A stretch of DNA of 64,000 nucleotides from Globodera rostochiensis (Eukaryota > Nematoda > Chromadorea > Rhabditida > Heteroderidae), in the NCBI GenBank assembly GCA_018350325.1, contig JAEVLN010000006.1:4144056-4208055 (forward strand), given 5' to 3'. Positions 54,130 through 64,000 of this stretch are shown here, piece by piece. Below the pieces are notes generated by a model. The model had not been told where the DNA came from. It saw nothing but the letters and a program-made list of their open reading frames with translations, and searched no databases. Position numbers and translations under genes: made by a program. Every line of letters begins with the position of its first letter. The first letter of the stretch is position 1.

Positions 54130-57100
54130 TCAACTTTTCGAATTGAATTTACGCTTGCCGGATTCATGCAGAGTCAAAAGTTCCACAATTTCCCCGTGTC
54201 CATTTGCAACAGCCACGTCCAGTGCCGTTTTGCCTTAAAAGCAAATTGATTTTCTGTTAAAAAATTGTCCATTCTAATCGCATCCGGTCCGCCGAAAGTC
54301 GAATGGTCCGATGGTCAAAAGCTTTATAACTTTCTATAACCTCTGATCGAACTTGGTCGCCCATTATACAAAATGAAAGCTTACGATGAGTTAGCTTTAT
54401 CATTAGGGTGGAGATTTTTAGTTATTTAACTATTTTTTCTGCAGCTTTGTTTTGTCGCGTTATGCACGAAAAAGTTGGTAATACTTTGGTTTGTCCCCCC
54501 CCCCCCATTTTTTGAAAAAATACAAACATTTTTAAAAGTAATATAAAGCATGTTTCCGGGGGTTTTTGGGGTTGCTGATCACGATTCTGACATTTATTTT
54601 ACCAAGTGTCGAACCCCGGACCCGAATTCGAACAATTATTCGAAAATATCAAAATTCTCCAAAATTCAATTTTTAGCCTCAAAATCATTCAAAAAGCATA
54701 AAATTATTACGAAAAAGCAAATAATGATCAAATTCATTTTTTTTATGCTTTTTGGAAATTTTGAATTTCCGAAAGATTGTTCGAATTCGGGTTCGGGGTT
54801 CGAAATTGGGTAAAATAAATGTCAGATTCAGAATCTAGGCCCTCGAATACCCCTAGAAACAAAACTCCAAAAATGGTAGATTTTCTGGCTATAACTTTTT
54901 TCATACTTGTCAGATCGCTTAGTTTCTGCTTATTCATTGCTTCTTCTCATCAAGAGCTTTCATTTCGTATAATGTTCGACCAAGTTCGGTCAGGTTACAG
55001 AAAGTCATAAGAGGCATTCGACCTTCGGGAACAATTCGACCTTCGTCTAATTCCACCACCACCACCACACCATTGGCATCTGTCCGAGCAGTACGCGCAC
55101 CCTTAGACAGCAAAAAGCGCACAACATTTGCCCTCCCTTTGCTCGATGCGGCCATTAACGCGGTAAATCCTTTTGTATTCACAACTTCGACGTCCTGGCC
55201 GTTGTTCACGAAGAATTTTACTGCAATTAAAAATTTAAGAAGACAAATTGATAGGTTTTTTTCAGAGGTCGCATCTGTCCTTATTTGTAAGGTTTGTCCT
55301 TATTTGAGGCCTTCGTCCTTATTTTGTTCTTATTTTTCGAATTTTGTGAAGATTTTCATAATATTTTGATACAATATTCAAAATAAGAAAATTTCTAAGC
55401 GAATAGGACCAATTTTCTCACAAAATTGAGTCGAAATTTCAAAAAATTTTCTCGGCACCGCCGAACCCCCCCCCCCCACTAAAGCAAAATTCGCAAAAAA
55501 TTCCAAAATCCATGGGAGCAATTTCAAACCCCCAAATGTTGAGGAAAATTGTTGATGGAGAGAATATGATTAAAAAGGTCAAAGATAAACATTTTGCTGC
55601 ATTTTTGATAAAATGTCCTTATTTCGGACCCCAAAATCTTATTTTTTGCCCTTGATGTCCTTATTTTTGAAAATTTTCGATGCGACCCCTGGTTTATTTT
55701 AAGGCGTCCCCAGCCCCCGACCTGGTCAACCCCGGCCTCCCCGACCCTCGCCCCCGACTTTCCGCCCCCGAGGGGTCGGGGACCAGCCTTAGTTTATGCA
55801 AAACGGGCAATAGTTTTTGTTACATACTGGCTTACTGATCAAATATCTCGGTATCATTCAAACTATTGTCCAGGAAGAGGGGGGGGGAGAACCCGGGGAT
55901 CCCCGGCAATTCTCATCCCCGCTCTCCCGTTTGCCCATCCCCGACAACGGGGATCCCCGGTTTGTCGTCCCCGTTTCCAGGTTTAACCGGGGAACTCCCC
56001 CCCCCCGGCTCCATCCCTAATTCAAAAACTCACCGATGTCCAAATGGCCTTTCCCGCACGCTTTCAGCCACGGCGAGTGCCCAATTTTCGTCTCCTGGTT
56101 GACATCCGCACCTTTGGCGACCAACACTTTGCACACCGCCAAATGACCTTTTTTTGCCGCGCGGAAAAGTGCCGAAACCCCTAAACCTTAACATTTAAAA
56201 AATAAAGAATTGAAAAATGCTTATGAATTAAAAGAGTGCCATAAAATACGGTACTGCTCGTCCCCCCCCCCCCCCCGATGCCTTTCAAACATCATACCGT
56301 ATATGCTCTTTTAATTCTACCGGCGACATTATTTTTCAAATTATTTGGCGATATGTTCATCTATCACGAAAACTCTTCACTTTTTCCTCACAATTTCCAT
56401 ATTTCAGCTGGCGAAATTTTTTTGAGAAAAAAACCAAAGGGGTCCTTTTGTTTTGCAAAATTTGTAGTTTTTGAACCAATTTTCTTAGTAAATTCCATCA
56501 AAAAACACTAAAATTTGACCCCCAAATGATTTTGGAGAAAATTTTCTTCTGGAAAAAATTCCTTAAGATAAATGCAATAAACTCCAAAAATGCACCTCTA
56601 AAGATTGACTTTTTCAAATTTCAAAAAATGCACCCCTAAAATCCAACTTTTTCGAAAACTGGCCGGGGGGGGGCGCGGTTCCACAGCTCCTTTCCGGAAC
56701 TTCAATGTCTTGGCCATTCTTCACGAAAAATTCGACTGCAATTAAAAATTTCAGAACCAAAAAAATTGGTGAATGCCGACACTGGGTGTGGAGAGGGGTT
56801 GTCTATTCCAATAGTGGAAAGTACGGCGCCGAGGGCCAAAAATATGGCATATTTAAATCGATTTTTTATAGGGTTGTATTTTTCCGTGTTTAGAGATTTT
56901 CGACAAAAAAAAAATAATTTAAAAATAGTGTTATTTTATAAAGCTTTTTAGAACGGAAGAGGTCCAGCGTTGGCGATAGGCGCCGCCGTGAAAAAATTTT
57001 AAGAATTTGGCGAAATGTTCAGCAATATAACAATTTTTGCTATAAGGAATTTGAACAAAATTGTTCAAAAATTGTTACCAAAATCACGAAAATATGGCGC

Positions 57101-60100
57101 GGACCCCCAAAATGTGGCAAATGCCATATAAAAAATCAAAAAACGAATTCCGCCCACCCACCAATGCCTAAATGGCCTGCCGCGCACGCTGCCAACCACG
57201 GCAATGCGTTGAACTTCGTCTGCCGGTCAACAAACGCATCTTTGGCGACCAATTCTCTGCACACCTCCAAATGTCCGTTTTTTGCCGCGTGGTAAAGTGG
57301 CGAAAGACCTAAAAATTATTATTTTAAAAAAGTTAATAACATTTATGAATGAAAAGAGCAGGGATTTTCCAAAATAAGAAAATGGAAGACCAAAAATAAG
57401 ATTTAAGGGTTCGAAATAGGGGCAGAACTTTTAAAACATTCTAAAATCCAATAAACCATTTATTTTGGCATAAATGTCAGTTGTTATATAGAAATTATTA
57501 GCTAGCAAATTTAGCGGTACACATCGGTTCAGTGCCCACGGTTCAGTGCCGGACGGTTCAGTGCCGCACGGTTCAGTGCCGCACGGTTCAGTGCCAGCGA
57601 TTGAAAGGCTATAACTTTTTTTAAACTCAACCAAATCAAACAATCAAGATGTCATTGGAAAGCTCTAAGCTTTTAAAAGCTATTGTTAAGCCAAAGTTAA
57701 TCAATTAGAAAATTAGTGAAAAAGTTATTTTGATAAAACTTTAAAAACCCCTTGATTTTGCGTGTTTTTTCACATTAAACTTTTTTAAACCAATTAAACC
57801 GCTTGGTTTATTTTTTAAATGATTCATCTCATTTAAAGCTTTCCAATGACATCTTGATTGTTTGATTTGGTTGAGTTTAAAAACAGTTATAGACTTTTTA
57901 AGTGCTGGCACTGAACCGTGGGCACTGAACCGTCCGGCACTGAACCGTGGGCACTGAACCGATCGCCGCCGCAAATTTAGGGTTGTACGGAACCGGGACC
58001 AGTACTGAAATGGTCAATTATTTCCATTTTGATACTGAAATTTTGGTCCCGGTTTTTTTCAAAATTCCTTCCAAAAAAAACTTCCATATAATGGTCCAAG
58101 TTTTTTACCAATCATTTTTTTTTGTCCAGTAGTCCTGGTGTTTTTTTTTGACCGGGACCAAATTTAGTCCCGGTACCGGGTTTTCCCCAAAAGTCCCGGT
58201 CCCGGGTTTTCCCCAAAAGTCGCGGTCCCGGGTTTGCCCAAAAGTCCCGGTCCCGTATAACCCTACATTACAGTTTAAACGGCATTTTCTGTTTAAATTC
58301 CCTCACCTTCGTCCGATGTCAGATCAACGCGCACCGGCGGCGATCGGTTCAGTGCCCACGGTTCAGTGCCGGACGGTTCAGTGCCCACGGTTCAGTGCCG
58401 CACGGTTCAGTGCCAGCACTTAAAAAGTCTATAACTGTTTTTAAACTCAACCAAATCAAACAATCAAGATGTCATTGGAAAGCTTTAAATGAGATGAATC
58501 ATTTAAAAAATAAACCAAGCGGTTTAATTGGTTTAAAAAAGTTTAATGTGAAAAAACACGCAAAATCAAGGGGTTTTTAAAGTTTTATCAAAATAACTTT
58601 TTCACTAATTTTCTAATTGATTAACTTTGGCTTAACAATAGCTTTTAAAAGCTTAGAGCTTTCCAATGACATCTTGATTGTTTGATTTGGTTGAGTTTAA
58701 AAAAAGTTATAGCCTTTCAATCGCTGGCACTGAACCGTGCGGCACTGAACCGTGCGGCACTGAACCGTCCGGCACTGAACCGTGGGCACTGAACCGATGT
58801 GTACCGAACGCGCACGCCCTTCGACAGCAAAAAGCGCACAACGTCCGCCTTTCCATGGTACGATGCGTACGTCAACCCGGCGGTGCCTCTATCCGTCACT
58901 TCGATGTCCTGGCCATTTTCCAGGAAAAATTCGACTGCAATTAAAAGTTTCAGATACATTAGAGAATGCCGACGGGCGAGAGGTGCAATTTGAATTCATT
59001 TTTTACATATTCCTTTTGCATTTTAAAACGGTTTTGTGCCCCCCCCCCAACTCATCACCATCAACTCATCACCAACCCAACTACTCATCACCAATCAAGA
59101 TCGGGCACTAACTTGCTTCAAAACCTTATTCACAAATACTTAGGGCCAATCGAAAGTTCTCGACGAGTTGAAGCTAACATTAAGTTAAAGATTTGTGATT
59201 GAACAAGTTTCAAAAAAGTTATGGTGATAGAATTTAAAAATTCCCGATTTTTGGTGGTTTTAAGGCTATGACTTTTTTGAAACTTGTCCAATCACAAAGC
59301 TTTAACTTAATGTTAGCTTCAACTCGTCGAGATCTTTCGATTAGCCCTAAGTATTTGTGAATCGGTTAAGGTTGAAGCAAGTTAGTGTTGTATAAATACA
59401 GTATGCCAACATTTTTTGAAATCCACTTCACCACGCGTGCAATTTTGCTATTTCCAAATCTATTGAGGCGTAAGTTATAGTGAGTAAGTAACTCTTACAC
59501 GGCGGCCCTAAAGATTGAGTGGTGGTGGGGCGGGGGGGGGGGGGTAAGTTCCTTCAATTTTCTCCATTTTTTTTAAAAATTGCTTGTTGTTTTTCTACTG
59601 AACTGACCGATGTCCAAATGGCCTTCCCCGCACGCTGCCAACCACGCCGAATCGTCATGTTTTGTCTCCTGGTTGACATCCGCACCTTTGGCGACCAACA
59701 CTTTGCACACCGCCAAATGACCATTTTGTGCCGCATAGAAAAGCGGCGAAAAATCTGTGATTTAAATTAAAATTATTGTGAAAATTTAAAAAAATGGGTC
59801 TGAATTCAATTGGATTCATAAAAGGTGTGTATTCAGAACTGATTTTCGTTTAATCTGGCTGAATTCGGACCGTTCTGGATTGGAGTTTGGTTGCCGTTCA
59901 TTATATGATTTTAAAAGAGTGCCAACAAATAACCTCTTTAAACGGCATTTTCTGTTTTAATTCCTTCACCTTCGTCCGTTGTCCGATCAATGCGCGCGCC
60001 CTTCGACAGCAAAAAGCGCACAATGTTCACATTCCCTTTGATGCATGCGACAATCAAGCCGGTGGCACCGTCACAATGCGTAGCTTCAATCTCTTGGCCA

Positions 60101-61614
60101 TTCTCCACAAAGTGTTTAACTGCAATTAAAACATTTCAGACAAAAGTGATGCGGATGGAATTTAATTTCATGTCAAAAAATAAATATATTAATGGCCTGG
60201 TCTCGGCGAGGCAAATAAAATGATAGCATTTACAGTGGTGTGCAAAAGTAAAGTCACAAAAAAATTTTTTTTTTGTTCAACGATCTGTAAAATGATAAAG
60301 AAGGAATTTGAGAAAGAGTGATCAGGACTTTTTTGTAGCATTTTTAGTGGGCTACAAAACCAGCAACAGCAACCATCCCGACCCCCCTCCCCAAAATACT
60401 GTTCCACCCCAAGTCCGAACTGGTCTATTTTTATTGGTGCAAAAGTAAAGTCACAAAATTTTTAAAACAAAAAATCAAGTTTTTGTTTGGCCCAAAATCC
60501 AAAAAAAAATTCATGCAGGCATAACATTTGATACTGATCAAAAAAGATAAATGGACCAAGTTGATCAGACAACTCCGTCATGGAGATCCGGAAACCCCAA
60601 AATACACTGAAAATGGGGGTCATTTTAGAAAAAAATCCCTGAGGGTTTGGAAAAAATTTTCTGAGAAAAATCAATTTGAAAGATGAATTTTTTTGTGACT
60701 TTACTTTTGCACACCACTGTATGAATTGGCGACCATTTTAAGTCGGATAAATTGTTAAACTATTTGTGAGGCTGGGTTTGAGAAAATTCTCTAACAAATA
60801 ATAATTTATTCGGGAAGGGGGCGGGGGTCTGGGTGGCAATTAGGGTGCGGACGGGTACCCGAGTCGGGCGGGTATCGGCGGGTACCCGGCCGGGCGTGTA
60901 CCCAAAACGCAAATACCCGAGTCGGGTATTTACCCGTACCCGCCCGGAAATACCCGCCCGGACAAAAAATTAAAAAATACCCGGCCCTGGTACCCGCCCG
61001 GCACTTTTTCGAATACCCAAAAAAATACCCGCCCGGGTCCAAGCCATTTTTCCGCACCCTATTGGCAATCGCATCCGGTCCGAAGGTCGAATTGTACAAA
61101 GGTTGAAAGTGTTGTAACTTTCTACAATCTAAACCGATTAGGTCGAACATTATCCCCAAATGAAAGCATGCGATGAGTTAGAGTTATCATTAAGTTAAAG
61201 CTAAGTGATTGGACAATGCTTAAAAAAGTTATGGCCAAAAAAGTGAAAAACTCCAAAAATGGCCATTTTTGGAGGTTTTCTGGCCATAACTTTTTTCATA
61301 ATTATCAGATCGCTTAGTTTTTGCTTATTAATTGCTTCTCCTCATCGAGAGCTTTCATTTGGTATATTGATCGACCTAATCGGGAGTGGTTATAGAAAGT
61401 TATAAAGCAGTCGGCACTCAAACCCTTTCCGACCTTCGGGCCGGTAGCCATTGGCAATGCCCTGGCTTTGATGAATATATACAATTTTTGTGAAAATTTC
61501 GCTTTCATTTTTTTTCTGCAGACACTGACCGGTGTCCAAATTGCCTTTGATGCACGCTTTCAACCACGGCGATTTGTAGTAATTCGACTTCTGGGTGTCA
61601 AAAAAGTTGCCCAT
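54130..61614 (-). CDS. Ankyrin-repeat protein (9 exons), with two damaged exons
   Basis: Exons: 61530-61614 (start MGNFFDTQ), 59970-60119, 59608-59754, 58807-58934 plus 58307-58325, 57162-57308, about 56690-56735, 56034-56180, 55041-55220, 54130-54233 (stop). Intact exons are all phase 1 and mostly 147-150 nt, each carrying about one and a half ankyrin repeats. Two alternating exon types occur: one with FFLENGQDIE and VVRFLLSKG, the other with NGHLAVCKVLVAKGADVN and AWLAACGEGHLDI. The fourth exon is split by a MITE with a 9-bp duplication. The sixth loses similarity after PERSCGTA where a repeat begins. Ankyrin repeats bind other proteins; the partner is unknown. No signal peptide or membrane segment was seen. 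In this allele the protein is probably disrupted unless splicing skips both exons. Confidence 0.8.
54290..55040. mobile_element. Split palindromic element with an inner insertion, abutting an ankyrin exon
   Basis: The arm at 54290-54420 (CGCATCCGGTCCGCCGAAAGTCG, TCGCCCATTATACAAAATGAAAGC) matches the inverted arm at 54880-55030. The sequence between holds a second inverted pair (CGAACCCCGGACCCGAATTCG near 54610 and its partner near 54790). Its right border touches the donor of ankyrin exon 55041-55220. Confidence 0.55.
55270..56030. repeat. Intronic repeats: GTCCTTATTT-type block and GGGGATCCCCGG island
   Basis: In the ankyrin intron. It carries a dispersed block shared with about 48570-48980 (TTTGTCCTTATTT, ATTTTCTCGGC), then a CCCCGACC island (55705-55795) and a GGGGATCCCCGG island (55880-56015) with long C runs. 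Confidence 0.55.
57515..57971. mobile_element. Foldback MITE with GGTTCAGTGCC arrays, 9-bp target duplication
   Basis: Ends CGGTACACATCGGTTCAG and CCGATCGCCGCCG. Flanks CAAATTTAG at 57506-57514 and 57972-57980. All units on both arms are CGGTTCAGTGCC. The core is homologous to that of 35711-36552. It lies in an ankyrin intron. Confidence 0.9.
58140..58265. repeat. GGTCCCGG motif island in an ankyrin intron
   Basis: Iterated CCGGGTTTTCCCCAAAAGTC and GGTCCCGG variants. It lies between the two MITEs at 57515 and 58335. Confidence 0.6.
58335..58806. mobile_element. Foldback MITE (reverse orientation copy) inserted in an ankyrin exon, 9-bp duplication
   Basis: Near-identical to the reverse complement of 57515-57971. 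Ends CGGCGGCGATCGGTTCAG and CCGATGTGTACCG. Flanks AACGCGCAC at 58326-58334 and 58807-58815. Removing it and one flank restores a 147-nt ankyrin exon in frame. Confidence 0.92.
59106..59387. mobile_element. Palindromic MITE, CACTAACTTGCTTCAA ends
   Basis: Left CACTAACTTGCTTCAAAACC and inverted right GGTTGAAGCAAGTTAGTG. Arms continue through CACAAATACTTAGGGC and TCGACGAGTTGAAGCTAAC. The core AAAAAAGTTATGGTGATAG resembles other palindromic elements here. It lies in an ankyrin intron. Confidence 0.78.
60220..60725. repeat. Inverted-repeat element, TGGTGTGCAAAAGTAAAGTC ends
   Basis: The left ACAGTGGTGTGCAAAAGTAA matches the inverted right TTACTTTTGCACACCACTGT. A further internal copy GCAAAAGTAAAGTCACAAAA lies at 60440. 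No coding capacity. It lies in the first ankyrin intron. Confidence 0.75.
60840..61060. repeat. GGGCGGGTA/TACCCGCCC motif island
   Basis: Dense GGTACCCG, CGGGTATC and TACCCGCCCGG variants in both orientations over 220 bp in an AT-rich intron of the ankyrin gene. Confidence 0.7.
61066..61460. mobile_element. Palindromic element related to 54290-55040
   Basis: Left CCGGTCCGAAGGTCGAATTG and right CGACCTTCGGGCCGG, with inner arms GCGATGAGTTAGAGTTATCA-like and their complements, and the core AAAAAAGTTATGGCCAAAAAA. It sits just downstream of the first ankyrin exon (61530-61614). Confidence 0.6.
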
Positions 61615-61715
61615 AATTGCAAGAAAAAATCGGTTGGCAAAGATAAAACCTCAAAAAATATATAAACACAAAAGCTAAATCAGAAAATCAATTGGAGGTT
61701 TAAAGTAGTGTTAGG

Positions 61716-62057
61716 CACGGTACGGTATTACCGCGGTATTTTTTTCGGTATTACCGATTTGGTATACCGACCGAGAAAATTTAGGAGATTTCGGTATTTT
61801 TCGGTATCGGTATTTTACCGAAATACCGATACCGAATACCGGTTGGTATACCGAATTTTTTTGGTCGGTATTTTTCGGTATCGGTATTTTACCGAAAGAC
61901 CGATACCGAAAATTTTTTGGAATTTCGGTATTTTTTCGGTATCGGTATTTTACCGAAATACCGGTACCGAATACCGACCGAAGAAATTTTGGGATTTCGG
62001 TATTTTTTCGGTATCGGTATTTTACCGAAATACCGATATCGAATACCGAAAAAACCC
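61716..62057. repeat. CGGTATTTTTCGGTATCGGTA motif island
   Basis: About 340 bp made almost only of CGGTAT, ACCGATA and TACCGAAATACCG in both orientations. It lies upstream of the ankyrin gene start (61614), so it could fall in its 5' region. Confidence 0.8.
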
Positions 62058-62521
62058 ATTTGCCTAACCTAATAGAAAAAGTAAAAAAAACAAAAAATGA
62101 ATTATTTGAAATAAATAGTTCTTCTAGTTTAAAGTAAGGCGCAATACCCGCGTTTTTGATTTTCGATGCCCTTATTTTAGGAATTTTCATGGCACAACCT
62201 GTTTTTATAAATGACTATTTTGGTGTTTTGTATAACTGACCCAAAAACTACAAAAAAATCCGCCAATATTTGCAAAATAAATAAAAAAATTCTGAACAAA
62301 AATGCTCGGAGCACTTCTTTTGACGTCGCATGGGCCAAAATGCACACATTGCGACACGTGATTGTTTGTGAGTTGTTGCAATGAATTTCTCTCGTAAACA
62401 TACGCACGCACGCGCGCACTTACGCATGCGCGCACACATTTATTGATTTTCTTGCTGAACGCAGTCATATCGTCAGACTTCTTCCTTTCCTTTCTTTTCA
62501 TGCCATGATCTGATCAGAAAC

Positions 62522-63097
62522 GAACGGCACCCAACTCGTTCCCCACCAACTCGTTCCACCCCAACTCGTTCCCCACACCCAACTCGTTCCCTTTTACCCA
62601 ACTCGTTCCCTTTTACCCAACTCGTTCCCCTCTATAAAAATGGCTTTAAACCCCTAAAAATTCTTCATAACTCGTGCGTAGAGCGTATCCGAGCTCCGTG
62701 AGTGCCGTATGTCGAACCCCTACCCCGAATTCGAACAATTGGTCGAAAAAATTGGGTTTTTCGAAAAAAAATTTTTTTAAAAGTCGTTTAAAAGGTTCAA
62801 AATGCATGTTAGAACGAACGGAAGATCGAACGAATATGCTTTTGAGAACGACTTTGTTATAAAAAATCGATTTTGAAACAAAAAAATTTTTTTGTCAAAA
62901 AAATTGTTCGAATTCGGTTCCGGGGTTCGAAATTGGTCAAAATAGAGGTCAGATTCGAATTCTAGGCCTTCGAATACCCCTCAAAAAATTTTTTATCAAC
63001 TTTCGAATTTTTTTTATTTTTTTTGAGGGGAACGAGTTGGGGATGGGGAACGAGTTGGGGTGGAACGAGTTGGCGGGGAACGAGTCGTCCTTTTACC
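62522..63097. mobile_element. Foldback MITE with CCAACTCGTTCCC arrays, 9-bp target duplication
   Basis: Left units CCCAACTCGTTCCC, right units GGGGAACGAGTTGG. Flanks ATCAGAAAC at 62513-62521 and 63098-63106. The core includes CGAACCCCTACCCCGAATTCG and its partner. No coding capacity. Confidence 0.85.
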
Positions 63098-63106
63098 ATC
63101 AGAAAC

Positions 63107-63663
63107 ATGGGCCAGATCATGGTCACAAATTGAATAAGCATGCCACAAATTTGCTCATCGACTTTCTCGTGCAAGAACAATACCATTTGAATTACAAAAA
63201 ATAGAATCACGAATTGGACCATATTTTTTGGCGGATTTCCACACTTGACATGTTTTGCCATATTTTAGAACCTTGTGAAAACTCCTTATTTGAGGGAAAA
63301 ATGAGAATTTTTTGAAAATAGTACTCATTGATTCGTACAATTTGAAGTTAAAATCTTCATTTGCCTCATCTACCCTCAAAAAATTTGCTTTTTTGAAAAT
63401 TTCTTAAGAAAATTGCCATAAAAATACAATATTTTTAAACTCTCGATGCCATAAGCCATATTTTCTCGAATGTGATCTGGCATCCGGTGTCATTTCTCTG
63501 TACTTTTCAAGTCTCGAACATCTCTAGTGAATGAATACCCCACGCCCCGAAATCACAGTTTGATTAGGCCTCACGTAATCAATAAAGCATAATAAATGAT
63601 TAATGCTAAAACAATCGGTAATAGCCTTCAACAACAAAAACAAAAATCGATCGTTTCCATTTT
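63107..63663. other. Intergenic stretch, no supported gene
   Basis: It contains an AT-rich repeat also found at 25800-26060 (GCCATATTTTAG, GGCAAAAATGAGAATT types). Nothing else was recognised. Confidence 0.45.
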
Positions 63664-64000
63664 CTAAATTCCATCATCTGCCATTTTGAATTTGAAGTTT
63701 GGTCCAAAGTTTGCTTCAATTTTGTTGCCAAGAAATCTGGCGGCAGGGGGAAGCAACGTAACGCATGGAAACAATTCGGCGACAGAATCGACAAACAAAC
63801 CGGTAGTTTCTGCAAAAAAAGGACGCAAATAAATAAGTTAAGAAAATAATTTAAAATGAAATTGGCCTTTAATTTCTTTCTCACCCAAACGCTGTCCATT
63901 TTTTGTGTAAATGATTTGGCGAGTTGCCAAATTGATACCGCATCCAATGATGTCACCTTGGCCAAATTTGGGCGTTCCTCTTCTGATGTAAGGACGTCCA
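63664..64000 (-). CDS. SPRY-domain protein, SPRYSEC-like (C-terminal two exons; runs off the window)
   Basis: Exons 63885-64000 (incomplete at the window edge) and 63664-63809, phase-consistent (TTGG|GT, TGCAG|AA). Seen: [20 protein letters not shown], then [11 protein letters not shown], then [19 protein letters not shown] and [18 protein letters not shown], then TAG. These are the second half of a B30.2/SPRY domain with wording typical of cyst-nematode SPRYSEC proteins, many of which are secreted from gland cells and bind host proteins. The signal peptide, if any, lies beyond the window, so secretion cannot be judged. RanBPM-like housekeeping SPRY proteins are the alternative. Confidence 0.8.

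Noticed and set aside
61705..62190. Open frames with repeated FRYRYFTE and KYRYRKNTE
   Set aside because: Translation of the CGGTAT motif island.

Overview
ORGANISM. The window looks like nuclear DNA of a plant-parasitic nematode, most likely a cyst nematode (Globodera/Heterodera type). Genes are broken into short exons with TTTCAG/TTTTAG acceptors. The right edge holds a SPRY exon pair of the cyst-nematode SPRYSEC type, with a SPRYSEC-like pseudogene at 51.6 kb. There is also a gene of a nematode F-box-like family recalled from memory, divergent galectin domains, and single-exon signal peptides. Exons were assembled by hand from splice sites; a model is called well supported only when every exon length and intron phase agrees. 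No search or RNA evidence was available.

LAYOUT. 0.1-3.3 kb (-): a compact poly(A)-polymerase-like gene with all three catalytic aspartates. 3.5-9.3 kb (-): a large ten-exon gene of unknown function ending 213 bp before it, so the two could be co-transcribed. 9.3-16.6 kb: mostly repeats, with one small exon set split by a transposon. 16.7-23.5 kb (+): a 620-aa secreted protein followed by two helical-protein genes; a tRNA-like gene and a hAT-like element lie in the last one. 26.1-29.4 kb: two divergently oriented genes for small secreted cysteine-rich proteins (103 aa and 163 aa), then another exon pair. 30.4-50.2 kb (+): one long gene with four divergent galectin-like domains, loaded with repeat arrays and MITEs and cut inside a coding exon by an 8.4-kb Ty3/Gypsy element (39675-48068). 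50.2-54.1 kb: repeats, the SPRYSEC remnant and a truncated F-box-like gene. 54.1-61.6 kb (-): a nine-exon ankyrin-repeat gene with two damaged exons. 63.7-64.0 kb (-): the SPRY exon pair, running off the window.

MOBILE AND REPEATED DNA. The most striking feature is a group of foldback elements that carry arrays of short units on both arms, flanked by 9-bp target-site duplications. The unit differs between elements but is uniform within one. Several have landed in or beside exons. The Gypsy element is apparently young: its two 256-bp LTRs look identical, it is flanked by GTTG duplications, and it has one uninterrupted gag-pol frame. The protein continues past the integrase into an SGNH-hydrolase-like domain with altered catalytic positions. 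A 1.8-kb intron array consists of about 40 iterated 3' splice-site sequences placed directly before a galectin exon.

HOW THE GENES RELATE. Secretion signals, cysteine-rich small proteins, SPRY, ankyrin and F-box-like genes together fit an accessory, host-interaction-type region with heavy transposon turnover. That is an inference from gene content; no metabolic pathway is visible.
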